A DNA stretch of 64,000 bases from JADZAI01 sp964390465 (GCA_964390465.1 CAYMIJ010000004.1:124001-188000); one strand, 5' to 3'; positions 24,948 through 34,032 are shown, counted from the stretch's first letter. Numbers and translations are program-made. The notes: generated from the sequence alone by a model not told the origin.

Positions 24948-27085
24948 CCATTGGCGCCATCATCAATGCCGGCCTGACGTCACTGGTGGCCAACCAGACG
25001 GCGTTGCGCACCACCAGCGTTAACGTCGCAAACGTCAATACACCGGGCTATGTGCGGCGTCTCACCAACTTTGAGACCAAGTTTGCCGGTGAGACCATCT
25101 CGGGTGTTGAAATATCTTCAGTCACCAGAGCAGTCAGTGATTTTCTGGAAACCGAGCGGCTGAATGCCGCCGCAGACGATGGCCGGGCTGCCGCTGCCGA
25201 CAAACTGCTTGACCAGTTACAGAAATCCATGGGTGGCGTCGCTGATGGTCGTGACCCGTCCAGCCGTTTGGCGGCGTTGACGGCGGGCCTTGCCCATCTG
25301 TCGACGGACCCATCGTCGCTGGTTAGCAAGAACGAGTTCGTGCAGCATTTGCGCGAGTTCGCGCAGACCGTCTCCACACTGGCTGGCAAAATACAGGATC
25401 TGCGCACGCAGGCTGACAACGATATTGGTCTGGCTGTGACTCGCGTCAACGAGCTGAGCCAACGCATCACTGATCTCAACGAACCCATCCAGAAGGCGAC
25501 GTTGGCGGGTGATGAAGCCAGTCCGTTACGTGATGAGCGTGATTCAGCTGTTCGTGAGCTGGCATCACTTCTGGACATTCAGGTTGAGCAGGGTGTGGCC
25601 GGACGCATCAGCGTTTCTACAAAATCCGGTTATACGCTGGTCAGCGACAGCGCCTCGACGGCAACGCATCTTGATACTGGCATCGCCGCGCCTGGAACGG
25701 TTTTCCCGGACCTCACTGTTAAACGCATTAATCCACTGACCGGTGCGCAGATCGGCACCACGCAGACATTTGAGCAGCATATCACCGGCGGCAAGCTGCG
25801 CGGTCTGCTGGACATGCGCGACAACAAGCTGCCACAGATCGCGGAGCAGCTTGGCGCGTTGTCTGCTGGGACGGCCGAAGCTCTAAATGGAGCATCCAAC
25901 AACTCCTCCACCTGGCCTGCGCCTTCGTCGCTGACCGGACGAAATTCTGGACTGCTGTCGACCGATGCACTCAATTTCACAGGCAAAAGCTCTGTTGCGA
26001 TTGTCGATTCGCTAGGCAAACTGGTCCGCCGGGTTGATGTCGATTTCGGTGCGGGGACACTTTCTGTCGATGGCGGCGCAGCTTCATCTATCACCGGCAC
26101 CATTGGTGGATTTGCAACTGCGTTGAACAGCGCCCTTTCAGGTGTGGGGTCAGCCAGCTTTACCAACGGCGTGATGACGCTGAGTGCCTCAGGAACCAAT
26201 GGTGTTGCCGTTCAGCAGGATGCGACCACACCTTCTGATCGTGCCGGGCGCGGTTTTTCGCAGACGTTCGGCCTCAATGATATGTTGACCGCGCGTGTCT
26301 CAACAAATTTTGCCACGGGTCTCACCTCCGCAGATGCGCATGGCTTTGCAGGCGGATCACAGATCACTTTCGGGCTGCGCAATAGTGCAAGCACGGTTGT
26401 GCGCCACTTCACCTATACTGTGGCTGGATCGACCATCGCCGATATGGTGAGTGGATTGAACGGCGCAGCTGGCAGCGCCGGAACCTTCACATTGAACAGT
26501 GACGGCAGTATCGCGTTTACGGCAGCGGGCGGCAGCACACAGCGGCTTGAAATAGAGGCTGACAATACAGCACGCGGTGGAACAGGCACTTCACTGACGA
26601 GTCTGTTCGGCATTGGTCCGCGCTACCGAATGGAGCAGGCCACTACACTCAGCGTGAATGCTTCACTAACTGCGACACCATCTCGTCTGCCTTCCGGGCA
26701 GCTGCGGCTGACAGGGACATCAGCGCCCGGCGATCTCGTTCTGGCGTCGGGTGACAATGGCGGCATTCTGGCCATGCAGCGCGCCGCCGGGCAGGCCTCG
26801 TTTGAGGCAGTGGGGTCGACACCCGCACGCTCAACCTCGCTCTCAGATTATGCCGCCAATCTGGTGGCATCGATCGGGCAGGAAGCCGCCACGGCCTCGC
26901 GCGTTTCTCTCGATGCCGCAGCCAGTAAAAAGGGCGTTGAAGACAGGGCTGTTTCTCATGATGGCGTCAGTCTGGATGAAGAGCTGGCCAATATGATCAA
27001 GTATCAACAAGCCTATAATGCCGGCGCCCGTCTCATTACCACCGCGCAGCGTCTTTACGACGAGCTGCTTTCAATCATGAAATAG
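24944..27085 (+). CDS. flgK: Flagellar hook-associated protein FlgK (HAP1)
   Basis: 713 aa, within the family range. The N-terminal D0 region reads INAGLTSLVANQTALRTTS followed by NVANVNTPGYVRR, and the C-terminal D0 has LDEELANMIKYQQAYNAGAR with ITTAQRLYDELLSIM. The middle is a long beta-rich insert. FlgK joins hook and filament. An AGGG lies seven bases before the ATG, and a sigma-54 promoter lies about 170 bases upstream. flgL follows after ten bases. Confidence 0.96.
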   Translation: MTIGAIINAGLTSLVANQTALRTTSVNVANVNTPGYVRRLTNFETKFAGETISGVEISSVTRAVSDFLETERLNAAADDGRAAAADKLLDQLQKSMGGVADGRDPSSRLAALTAGLAHLSTDPSSLVSKNEFVQHLREFAQTVSTLAGKIQDLRTQADNDIGLAVTRVNELSQRITDLNEPIQKATLAGDEASPLRDERDSAVRELASLLDIQVEQGVAGRISVSTKSGYTLVSDSASTATHLDTGIAAPGTVFPDLTVKRINPLTGAQIGTTQTFEQHITGGKLRGLLDMRDNKLPQIAEQLGALSAGTAEALNGASNNSSTWPAPSSLTGRNSGLLSTDALNFTGKSSVAIVDSLGKLVRRVDVDFGAGTLSVDGGAASSITGTIGGFATALNSALSGVGSASFTNGVMTLSASGTNGVAVQQDATTPSDRAGRGFSQTFGLNDMLTARVSTNFATGLTSADAHGFAGGSQITFGLRNSASTVVRHFTYTVAGSTIADMVSGLNGAAGSAGTFTLNSDGSIAFTAAGGSTQRLEIEADNTARGGTGTSLTSLFGIGPRYRMEQATTLSVNASLTATPSRLPSGQLRLTGTSAPGDLVLASGDNGGILAMQRAAGQASFEAVGSTPARSTSLSDYAANLVASIGQEAATASRVSLDAAASKKGVEDRAVSHDGVSLDEELANMIKYQQAYNAGARLITTAQRLYDELLSIMK

Positions 27086-27095
27086 GCTGGTCGCC

Positions 27096-28028
27096 ATGCT
27101 ATACCGTATCCCGACATCCATGCAGAGCAGCGCGATGCTCTCGTCCATGACTCAGGCTCAGCGTAACCTGATGGATGCCAATGAGCAGGTCACCTCAGGA
27201 CGCCGCATCAATAATTTTTCCGACTCGCCTTCCGACATCGGCCAGTTGATGGCTGTAAGGGCTGCGGATGCGCGTGCCGCTGACTTCCACGAAAGCGCCA
27301 AGTTGCTGAAGAGCAGACTGGATTTGCAGAACACTCAGCTTGAGGAACTGGCGAGTACGATTGGTGATTTTAAGAAGGCGACACTGGATGCTCTGTCAGG
27401 GAATAGCGGTGCGAAAGTTGCCGAGCAGATGGGTGCGGCTTTTGCCCGTGTGTCCACCGTTCTAAGAAGTCAACTTGATGGCAAATACACTTATGGAGGA
27501 ACGCGTCAGGACGTATCTCCTCTGACGGTGAACTCTCTTAACGATCTCGTTGCTCTGCCAACAACCGACGCGGCTTTTCAGAACAGCGCGAACGCGCAAT
27601 CGGCGATGGTCGACGTGAGCCAGACAATTCAGTTTGGTCAGTTGGCCAGCAATCTAGGCAAGCCGATTTTTGACATTCTGCGGCAGTTCGCGAATTTCAA
27701 TTCCGGGCCGAGCGGACCGTTTGCAGAGCCGCTCACCGCAGCACAAGCAACCTTCCTGAGCTCGATGACAGCGAGTTTTGACTCAGCGTATCAAAAGGCT
27801 AATGCCATTCTTGGCGATAACGGCATCAATACGAAGGCCGTTGAGGATGCCATGTCACGCCACAGTGCCGCGCGCGACGTTTATGCGCAGGTCATGTCGG
27901 ATATCGAAACCGTTGACATGCCGACAGCGATTTCCAAGCTCCAGGCCGCTGAACTGGCGATGCAGGCTTCCGCCAAGGTCTTTTCTTCAGTCGGAAAAAT
28001 GACGTTGCTTGACTATCTGCCTGTGTAA
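27096..28028 (+). CDS. flgL: Flagellar hook-associated protein FlgL (HAP3)
   Basis: 310 aa flagellin-like protein. The N-terminal helix contains LMDANEQVTSGRRINNFSDSPSD, the form seen in FlgL. The C-terminal helices (TVDMPTAISKLQAAELAMQAS and the following KVFSSVGKMTLLDYL) pair with it. It forms the second junction ring between FlgK and flagellin. It is co-transcribed with flgK. No flagellin gene lies in the window. Confidence 0.94.
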   Translation: MLYRIPTSMQSSAMLSSMTQAQRNLMDANEQVTSGRRINNFSDSPSDIGQLMAVRAADARAADFHESAKLLKSRLDLQNTQLEELASTIGDFKKATLDALSGNSGAKVAEQMGAAFARVSTVLRSQLDGKYTYGGTRQDVSPLTVNSLNDLVALPTTDAAFQNSANAQSAMVDVSQTIQFGQLASNLGKPIFDILRQFANFNSGPSGPFAEPLTAAQATFLSSMTASFDSAYQKANAILGDNGINTKAVEDAMSRHSAARDVYAQVMSDIETVDMPTAISKLQAAELAMQASAKVFSSVGKMTLLDYLPV

Positions 28029-28075
28029 CGTTGAGGCGGTAGCTTCGGGACGTTTGACGGCCTATACCAGCGCAA

Positions 28076-29203
28076 ATGATTGATCTGGGGTTTGAGAAGC
28101 CGCGTCATGAAACGCGGGTCGTTGTCGCTATGTCGGGCGGCGTGGATTCGTCCGTGACGGCGGCGCTGTTGAAGGAAGCTGGTTACGACACGGTTGGCGT
28201 GACGCTTCAGCTTTACGATCATGGTGCGGCCGTTCAGCGCAAGGGTGCGTGCTGTGCCGGCGCGGACATCCGTGACGCGCGTGCCGCCGCCGCGCAGATA
28301 GGCATCCCTCATTATGTGCTGGACTATGAGCAGCGGTTTCGCAGCGCGGTCATGGAGCGTTTCGCGGACTCATATCTTCAGGGCGAAACGCCGGTGCCGT
28401 GTGTCGTCTGCAACCAGACCGTTAAGTTCACCGATCTGCTGTCGGTGGCGCGCGATCTGGGCGCTGACTGTATGGCGACAGGCCATTATGTACAGCGCGT
28501 TGTCGGGTCGCGCGGCATTGAACTGCATCGTGGCGCGGACCCCTCGCGCGACCAGAGCTATTTTCTGTTTGCCACAACCGCTGAGCAACTCGATTTCCTG
28601 CGCTTTCCGCTGGGTGGCATGCCAAAGACCGAAACGCGCGAACACGCGCAGCGTTTTGGACTTGGCGTTGCCGATAAACCCGACAGTCAGGATATCTGTT
28701 TCGTGCCGGAAGGGCGCTATGGCGACATCGTGCGGCGTATGCGCGCTGATGCCGCAGCACCGGGCGAGATTGTGCATATTGATGGGCGTGTGCTGGGTCA
28801 GCATGACGGCGTGATGAACTATACCGTTGGTCAACGCCGAGGGCTTGATCTGAAAACTGCGGGCGAAGCGCTGTATGTGATCAGGTTGGAGCCAAAATCA
28901 CAGCGTGTGATCGTCGGCCCGCGCGAGGCACTTCATGTGCATGATATTTTTTTGCGCGATGTGAACTGGCTGGGCGATCATCCGTTGACGGACCAACCGC
29001 TTCAGGTTCTGGCGCGGGTGCGCTCCACACGACTGCCGCAGGAGGCAGAACTGAGTGCCACCCCGGCCGGCGCGCAGGTGATACTGCATGGCGGGGCGGA
29101 AAGCGTCGCGCCCGGACAGGCCTGCGTATTCTACGATCCGCTCAACCCAAGCCGCGTGCTGGGCGGGGGATGGATCGCGCGGCCGGATGCCGCCGCCGCG
29201 TGA
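28076..29203 (+). CDS. mnmA: tRNA-specific 2-thiouridylase MnmA
   Basis: 375 aa. The PP-loop ATPase motif SGGVDSS at 20-26 activates U34 of tRNA-Lys, -Glu and -Gln. The two catalytic cysteines correspond to Cys112 (VCNQTVKF) and Cys208 (SQDICFV). The central domain has ATGHYVQ and the C-terminal beta barrel binds the anticodon arm. An additional CC pair at 59-60 is seen in many alphaproteobacterial forms. It lies 47 bases after flgL and just upstream of a tRNA gene. Confidence 0.96.
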   Translation: MIDLGFEKPRHETRVVVAMSGGVDSSVTAALLKEAGYDTVGVTLQLYDHGAAVQRKGACCAGADIRDARAAAAQIGIPHYVLDYEQRFRSAVMERFADSYLQGETPVPCVVCNQTVKFTDLLSVARDLGADCMATGHYVQRVVGSRGIELHRGADPSRDQSYFLFATTAEQLDFLRFPLGGMPKTETREHAQRFGLGVADKPDSQDICFVPEGRYGDIVRRMRADAAAPGEIVHIDGRVLGQHDGVMNYTVGQRRGLDLKTAGEALYVIRLEPKSQRVIVGPREALHVHDIFLRDVNWLGDHPLTDQPLQVLARVRSTRLPQEAELSATPAGAQVILHGGAESVAPGQACVFYDPLNPSRVLGGGWIARPDAAAA

Positions 29204-29216
29204 GGCAGTCAACTCC

Positions 29217-29245
29217 TTGACAATCAGCCCCTTGCGGCCTTATCA
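29217..29245 (+). promoter_or_regulatory. Sigma-70 promoter of tRNA-Met
   Basis: A perfect -35 TTGACA (29217-29222) and a -10-like TTATCA (29240-29245) are 17 bases apart and end 18 bases before the tRNA. Transcription would start near 29252. Confidence 0.65.
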
Positions 29246-29263
29246 GCGCGCCTCCCGCGACGT

Positions 29264-29338
29264 GGCAGCGTAGCTCAGCGGTAGAGCAGGGGAATCATAA
29301 TCCCTTGGTCGGCGGTTCAAATCCGTCCGCTGCTACCA
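29264..29338 (+). tRNA. tRNA-Met (anticodon CAT, elongator type)
   Basis: A 75-base cloverleaf: acceptor GGCAGCG pairs with CGCTGCT (one G-U), the D-arm is GCTCAGCGGTAGAGC, and the anticodon stem GGGGA/TCCCT has loop ATCATAA with CAT at the centre. The T-arm is GGCGGTTCAAATCCGTC, and a genomically encoded CCA ends it. The anticodon arm with AATCATAATCC is that of elongator tRNA-Met rather than initiator. A lysidine-type tRNA-Ile2 also has CAT but normally a different anticodon stem. A patch of accessory genes begins directly downstream. Confidence 0.93.
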
Positions 29339-29501
29339 TTTCTCTCCAAGCGCGCCATTCCAAGCCGTGACAGCGCGCCTGTCCTGCCCATAGCGCAAGA
29401 CCATGGGCCGTTGCGGGATCCGTGTCCTATGGGCCGATGTTCAGTCTACGATCCGCCTGACTGAATGGCCAAGCCAGATGCTCGCCCTCCCCAATCCGTC
29501 T

Positions 29502-30323
29502 TTACGGAACGCGGGTTAGCTCGTTGAGCGCGACGGGCCGTTGCGTAACCCGGTTGCCATTCTCATCTGTTGCACTCAATGGAGAGATGATAGGCGGAAT
29601 GAGCTGTGACCATGTGGGCTGCCGTTCACTGCCCTGCGCCACAGCATTATTCAGAACGCTCAGGAACTGGTTTGTAAATAGCCCGCCATCCTTCCTATAA
29701 TAGCTCAAAGTATCCGCCTTTGCGCCAGCCAATATCAGGTTGCCGCGATATTTCATGAAGAGATCTGCATATGATTGCCCCTGACCTCGTCCAATAGAGA
29801 CGGGTCTGATTCTGACGCTTGGGCGGACGACATCGTTGCATGTATCCGCAATGATCAAGACCATGCGTTTCAATCTGTTCGGGTCCGCAAGTATGGACTT
29901 TGCATTTTCTACCGAGAATTCGGTTCTATAAGTGCTGTCGCAATAAAATCGTGGGAACATGGATGTGTCAGTTGGTCTTCTAAACCCATGACCTGCATAG
30001 TATAAAATCAGAACATCATTGGGGTTGCCGCGCAAATCCTCAACTTTTTTCCGTATATTCGCGCAGGTGAGTTCTGTTCCAGTAATCTCTTCTGAGGCGA
30101 AGCCCATTCCAGCGTAACCTGCGATGCCAGAGAAAGCCTTTTTGACGTTCTGAATATTAGCTGCCGCGCCCGATGCAAACGTTGGTCTACCATCATTTGT
30201 TGCGCCGACAACAAGTAACCGGATGGATGGCAAGGGAGGCGATGCGGGTTGTGCTTGAACAGAAACCGCCAATACACAGCAAAAAAGAACGAACCGTACG
30301 ATGGCGGCAACTTGGGCGAACAT
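29502..30323 (-). CDS. Secreted caspase-like (C14 / metacaspase-fold) protein
   Basis: 273 aa from the ATG at 30323, which has GGAG six bases upstream; an ATG two codons earlier touches the GGAG. A signal peptide (FVLFCCVLAVSVQAQ) predicts export. The caspase-fold dyad is visible: His112 in ILYYAGHGFRR and Cys162 in LIIADTCND, each after a hydrophobic strand, with a spacing usual for C14 proteases. No extra domain is present after the p20-like core. Base composition is lower in GC than its neighbours. It diverges from an unknown lipoprotein gene. Substrate and role are unknown. Typical bacterial caspase-like defence proteins are cytoplasmic, so an exported one is a different case. Confidence 0.82.
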   Translation of the reverse strand: MFAQVAAIVRFVLFCCVLAVSVQAQPASPPLPSIRLLVVGATNDGRPTFASGAAANIQNVKKAFSGIAGYAGMGFASEEITGTELTCANIRKKVEDLRGNPNDVLILYYAGHGFRRPTDTSMFPRFYCDSTYRTEFSVENAKSILADPNRLKRMVLIIADTCNDVVRPSVRIRPVSIGRGQGQSYADLFMKYRGNLILAGAKADTLSYYRKDGGLFTNQFLSVLNNAVAQGSERQPTWSQLIPPIISPLSATDENGNRVTQRPVALNELTRVP

Positions 30324-30516
30324 AATCATCTCCTGTCACATGACCGGCTGACTTCAGCACATGGCGTTTATTTGTCAAGTTTGCAAAAAAAAGCTATTCC
30401 CAGAAAATTTTGTTGTGTATCTCGGCGTGTCAGGCGAAGTTCTGATATGCTGGACTCGGTTGCATCTGGCGTGACTTTGATGTTTTAAAGTTTTTCGAAA
30501 AATCTGAGGGGGTGAA
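30324..30516. promoter_or_regulatory. AT-rich divergent promoter region of the caspase/lipoprotein pair
   Basis: 193 bases, visibly richer in A and T than the chromosome around it, with poly-A and poly-T tracts near 30385 and 30490. It must hold both promoters. No convincing -35/-10 pair, FNR box or CtrA box was found. A strong GAGGGGG ribosome site at 30505-30511 serves the plus-strand gene. Confidence 0.45.
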
Positions 30517-31473
30517 ATGCAAAGGTTAAGCAGAATTTCCATTCTTTTGCTCTGCGGTGTTTCGCTTTGTGGCTGTGAAATGGTCAAGGTTCTGACCTTT
30601 GAGCCAGATAAACGAAGCGGTGTGGTCCTGGGATCATCTCAGATTATTGCTGTCGTAGATTCACCATCCGATTCACAGCCTGTCGCGCGAAAAGATGGCG
30701 CACTTCTGAAAGAGGTTCAGGAAAACTGCCGTCCAAATGCGGTTGCTCATCCAGCTGGTGTTGTGTCAGCTGCAGTCGTGGAAGATGTTGCGGGCGTTGC
30801 CGTTACATCCTTTCTCAATTTGATTGAGAGGCAGATCGACAAGCGCGCAAAGGGTCTGGAGAGCGCATCACAGTATACTGAAACCTATAGTTTCATAGAC
30901 GACGGACCGACGATCGGAGTCCAGCCAGTCTGTTTTGTTCTGCAGCGGTTTGGGGGTGCCAACCCAAAAGATGAAAATGATGTTTACGCTGGATCCGATC
31001 TCGTTTTGAAAATTGATCCTGTGGGCAAGGTTCGTAATGGACGAACATCTGCTGTACTTGTTACCCCGATCTACTATCGCGCCTCAAGCTCCCCGGCAAT
31101 CACAGCGCCGAATGGCGGCGTGGATGTTTCGGTCGCAACGGTTTTTCTTGCTGTCACTGCATCCAACGCAGCACCGGCAATTTCCGCGGTCAACGCCGGT
31201 ACATTCACGATATCGGACGTGAAACTCGACGGAGCTGAATATCTTCGTAAATTCGGGACGTATAAAACGCAGCAAGGACACATTATTGTCGGCAAAAGCG
31301 GTCTGGTTCCTCTGCCAGTCGCTGATGCCGATGCCTATGAGATGCGTCTGGCCATCACTGAAACAGGTCACGGTATTCCAAGTGCCGAACTTGCCAATGG
31401 TGAGTTCAAAGCGCTGCGAGCAGCAATTGGTCCTGCCATCACAGATTTCATAAAGAAGAAGCTGGATGACTGA
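30517..31473 (+). CDS. Hypothetical lipoprotein
   Basis: 318 aa with a lipoprotein signal peptide: a basic start, a hydrophobic run, and a lipobox SLCGC that puts the acylated cysteine at residue 20. The mature part is predicted mostly beta, with further cysteines near 72 and 139 that could pair. A stretch TSFLNLIERQIDKRAKGLE is helical. I recognise no family. It diverges from the secreted caspase-like gene and shares its AT-rich promoter region and lower GC, so the two may form a functional pair in the envelope. Confidence 0.7.
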   Translation: MQRLSRISILLLCGVSLCGCEMVKVLTFEPDKRSGVVLGSSQIIAVVDSPSDSQPVARKDGALLKEVQENCRPNAVAHPAGVVSAAVVEDVAGVAVTSFLNLIERQIDKRAKGLESASQYTETYSFIDDGPTIGVQPVCFVLQRFGGANPKDENDVYAGSDLVLKIDPVGKVRNGRTSAVLVTPIYYRASSSPAITAPNGGVDVSVATVFLAVTASNAAPAISAVNAGTFTISDVKLDGAEYLRKFGTYKTQQGHIIVGKSGLVPLPVADADAYEMRLAITETGHGIPSAELANGEFKALRAAIGPAITDFIKKKLDD

Positions 31474-31561
31474 GATCGAGCCTCCAATGACATGCATCTG
31501 CGGATCACATGCGGTCATCGTGTTGGGCTGGAATGATCTGGCATAGACAGCGGCAGTGTCT

Positions 31562-31599
31562 GTGAGTTTGGCAGGGGAGATTGCCGCTGCCAAACTCAC
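31562..31599. terminator. 13-bp perfect inverted repeat between convergent genes
   Basis: GTGAGTTTGGCAG and CTGCCAAACTCAC form a perfect stem around a 12-base loop and overlap the stop codon of the TMEM165 gene. There is no T tract on either side. It lies between two converging genes and could act as a two-way transcription barrier or a 3' stability hairpin. Confidence 0.45.
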
Positions 31600-32159
31600 G
31601 CCAGCGCGCGCCATATGATCCAGAGGCCGAGGGCCACGAAGATGGCGGCGGCGGCGATGCGGACGATCTTCAGAGGCACGAGGCGTGTGATTGCTTCTCC
31701 GAATAAGACGGCGGGAACATTGGCCAGCATCATACCAAGTGTCGTGCCGATGGTGACCAGCACCACATCGTGAAAGCGTGCCGCCAGCAGTGACGTGGCG
31801 ATCTGAGTCTTGTCGCCGATCTCGACGAAGAAGAAGGCGATGAGCGTGGTCAGGAAAACGCTGCCTGCACTGCGGCTGAGCGCCTCGTCATCCTGCTTGT
31901 CAGGCACCAGCGCCCACAGGCCCATGAGAATGAACGCCACGCCCACGCCAATCTGAAACGCCTGCCCCTTCAGCCAGTCCGCCACCAGATAGCCAGCGCC
32001 TGCTGCCATAGCGTGATTGAGCAGAGTAGCGACTAGAATGCCGGCAATGATCGGCCAGGGCTTGCGAAAGCGCGCGGCGAGAAGAATGGCCAGCAGCTGT
32101 GTCTTGTCGCCGATCTCAGCGAGTGCCACGAGCCCCATCGAGACGAAAACGGGTTCCAT
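31596..32159 (-). CDS. TMEM165/GDT1 family (UPF0016) cation transporter
   Basis: 187 aa with about six membrane helices. The two family signatures E-x-G-D-K-T appear at residues 15-20 (EIGDKT) and 113-118 (EIGDKT) in inverted-repeat halves. Proteins of this family move Mn2+ and Ca2+; bacterial members such as MneA export manganese. No yybP-ykoY-type leader is evident in the short upstream gap. It converges with the lipoprotein gene. Confidence 0.93.
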   Translation of the reverse strand: MEPVFVSMGLVALAEIGDKTQLLAILLAARFRKPWPIIAGILVATLLNHAMAAGAGYLVADWLKGQAFQIGVGVAFILMGLWALVPDKQDDEALSRSAGSVFLTTLIAFFFVEIGDKTQIATSLLAARFHDVVLVTIGTTLGMMLANVPAVLFGEAITRLVPLKIVRIAAAAIFVALGLWIIWRALA

Positions 32160-32264
32160 GGTTGGCTGAGATATGACGGCATGTTTTCCGCGTAAAGCCG
32201 CTTGATTGACGCGAGCGGGAGGTTTAACCGCACCGCTTCCGCCGCGTCAGGCGTTGAGGATCCC

Positions 32265-33482
32265 ATGGCTGTCACCATTGAGACAATTCGCGCCGCCCAG
32301 CAGCTCATCAAGGGTCATGTCGCGCGCACGCCGTTCAACCGCGCCCGTACGCTGTCGGACATCACCGGCGCTGAGGTGTTTCTGAAGTTTGAGAACCTTC
32401 AGTTCACGGCATCGTTCAAGGAGCGTGGCGCCTTTACGAAACTGAGCAGCCTGACCGAGGAAGAACGCAGGCGCGGTGTCATTGCCATGAGCGCAGGCAA
32501 CCACGCACAGGGCGTTGCCTATCATGCCGCCCGACTGGGCATCCCGGCGACCATCGTGATGCCGATCGGCTCGCCCTTTGTTAAGGTGAAACAGACACAG
32601 GACCATGGCGCGCGCGTGGTGGTGGATGGTGACGGTCTTTCAGGTGCGGCCGCCATCGCACGCGAGATCGCGGCAAAGGAAAATCTTGTTTTCGTTCACC
32701 CCTACGATGACGATGCGATCATGTCGGGGCAGGGCACGATCGGTCTTGAGGTGCTGGAGGACGAGCCGGACCTCGACGTCATCATCGTGCCGGTTGGTGG
32801 CGGCGGCCTGATCGCGGGCATCGCCACAGCGGCCAAGGCGATGAAGCCATCGATCAAGGTCTACGGTGTGGAGACCGAGCTGTATCCGGGCATGTACAAT
32901 GCCGTGAAGAATGAGGACGAACCGGCTGGCGGTCAATCGATTGCCGAGGGCATCGCCGTGCGCGCAATGGGCGAGCGCTGTGTGCCCATCGTCAAGGCGC
33001 TTGTGGATGACATCGTTCTGGTTGAGGAAGAGATGATCGAGAAGGCGATCGCGCTGTTCCTCAATATCGAAAAGACGGTGGTGGAAGGGGCTGGCTCTGC
33101 TGGTCTTGCCGCGTTGCTGACCAAGCCGGAGCTTTTCAAGGGCAAGAAGGTCGCGTTGATACTTTGCGGCGGTAATATCGACCCACGTCTGCTTTCCAAT
33201 GTCATCCTGCGCGAACTGTCACGCGAGGGCCGTATCATCAATTTTACCATCGAGATTGAAGACCGGCCTGGCATTCTGGCGAAGATCGCGATGCTGGTGG
33301 GCGAGGGTGGTGGCAACATCATCGAGGTGTTCCACAATCGCATGCTGACCCATATGCCGGCCAAGATCGCCGAGCTGCGCATTTCGGCCGAGGCACGCGA
33401 CGGCGATCATGCCCGAGACATCATCGCCCATGTGCGCAAGGGCGGGTTCAAGGTGCGTGAGCTTGCTGCTGGTGGGGTGTAG
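32265..33482 (+). CDS. Threonine ammonia-lyase (threonine dehydratase) with ACT domain
   Basis: 405 aa from the ATG at 32265, preceded by GAGGA; an in-frame start at 32202 is less likely. It is a fold-type II PLP enzyme: Lys52 in SFKERGA is the Schiff-base lysine, the phosphate loop is GGGGL, and SAGNHAQG binds the substrate carboxylate. A single C-terminal ACT-like domain starts near residue 325 (IEIEDRPGILAKIAMLVGEGGGN). This is the TdcB-like form with one regulatory domain. It converts threonine to 2-oxobutanoate and ammonia. The stop lies three bases from that of the convergent lrp gene. Confidence 0.93.
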   Translation: MAVTIETIRAAQQLIKGHVARTPFNRARTLSDITGAEVFLKFENLQFTASFKERGAFTKLSSLTEEERRRGVIAMSAGNHAQGVAYHAARLGIPATIVMPIGSPFVKVKQTQDHGARVVVDGDGLSGAAAIAREIAAKENLVFVHPYDDDAIMSGQGTIGLEVLEDEPDLDVIIVPVGGGGLIAGIATAAKAMKPSIKVYGVETELYPGMYNAVKNEDEPAGGQSIAEGIAVRAMGERCVPIVKALVDDIVLVEEEMIEKAIALFLNIEKTVVEGAGSAGLAALLTKPELFKGKKVALILCGGNIDPRLLSNVILRELSREGRIINFTIEIEDRPGILAKIAMLVGEGGGNIIEVFHNRMLTHMPAKIAELRISAEARDGDHARDIIAHVRKGGFKVRELAAGGV

Positions 33483-33485
33483 TCG

Positions 33486-33920
33486 CTATCTCTCGGCTTT
33501 CACGCTGAGAATGATGGACGACATGGTGCGCTGGATGCCTTTCAACCGCCCGATGTGATCGAGCAAAGCGTCGAGCCGTTCGGTGTTATCGGCGGCGATC
33601 TCGGCAATGAGATCGAACTCGCCTGAAATGGTCATCAGGCGCTTCAGTTCCGGCAAAGCTTTCAGGTCTGCATTGATGCGCTCAGCCTGTTTCGGGTCGA
33701 TGCTGAGCATGACATGGGCGCGGATCAGGCGTGCGCGCCGCGCATCTGAGCGGCGGATGGTGTAGCCGGTGATAACGCCGCTACGTTCCAGCCGGTTGAG
33801 CCGATCCTGCACCGTGGAACGGGCCAGACGTAATTTCACCGCGAGTGCCGAGACGCTTGTGCGTGCATCGGTTTCGAGCAGATCGAGCAGGCGGAGATCG
33901 GTTTCATCCATGACCGTCAT
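33486..33920 (-). CDS. Lrp/AsnC family transcriptional regulator
   Basis: 144 aa: an N-terminal helix-turn-helix (VSALAVKLRLARSTVQDRLNRLERSGVITGY) and a C-terminal RAM ligand-binding domain (ISGEFDLIAEIAADNTERLDALLDHIGRLKGIQ). A second ATG at 33911 is also possible. It diverges from a lysine-degradation-type operon, and a palindrome lies between them, so it probably responds to an amino acid such as lysine and controls that operon and itself. Confidence 0.94.
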   Translation of the reverse strand: MTVMDETDLRLLDLLETDARTSVSALAVKLRLARSTVQDRLNRLERSGVITGYTIRRSDARRARLIRAHVMLSIDPKQAERINADLKALPELKRLMTISGEFDLIAEIAADNTERLDALLDHIGRLKGIQRTMSSIILSVKAER

Positions 33921-33928
33921 AATACCGA

Positions 33929-33951
33929 TTATCCGTTAATATACCGGATAA
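33929..33951. promoter_or_regulatory. Likely Lrp-type operator
   Basis: TTATCCG and CGGATAA form a perfect seven-base inverted repeat around nine AT-rich bases, 9 bases upstream of the regulator start. Lrp-family sites are dyads with an AT-rich centre. The region also contains a further partial repeat of the half-site (CCGATTATCCG), suggesting more than one dimer site. Confidence 0.6.
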
Positions 33952-34032
33952 AATCATGCATTTCAACGGAATTGCCGCTGTCGGTGCGTCCGTCGCTCCT
34001 GCATCACTCAAAGCCAGAAACCGGAGATGGCG

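Noticed and set aside
29339..29501. An attachment site or integrase trace next to tRNA-Met
   Set aside because: No repeat of the tRNA 3' end was found at the far side of the accessory patch and no integrase gene is present. Insertion at the tRNA remains an inference.
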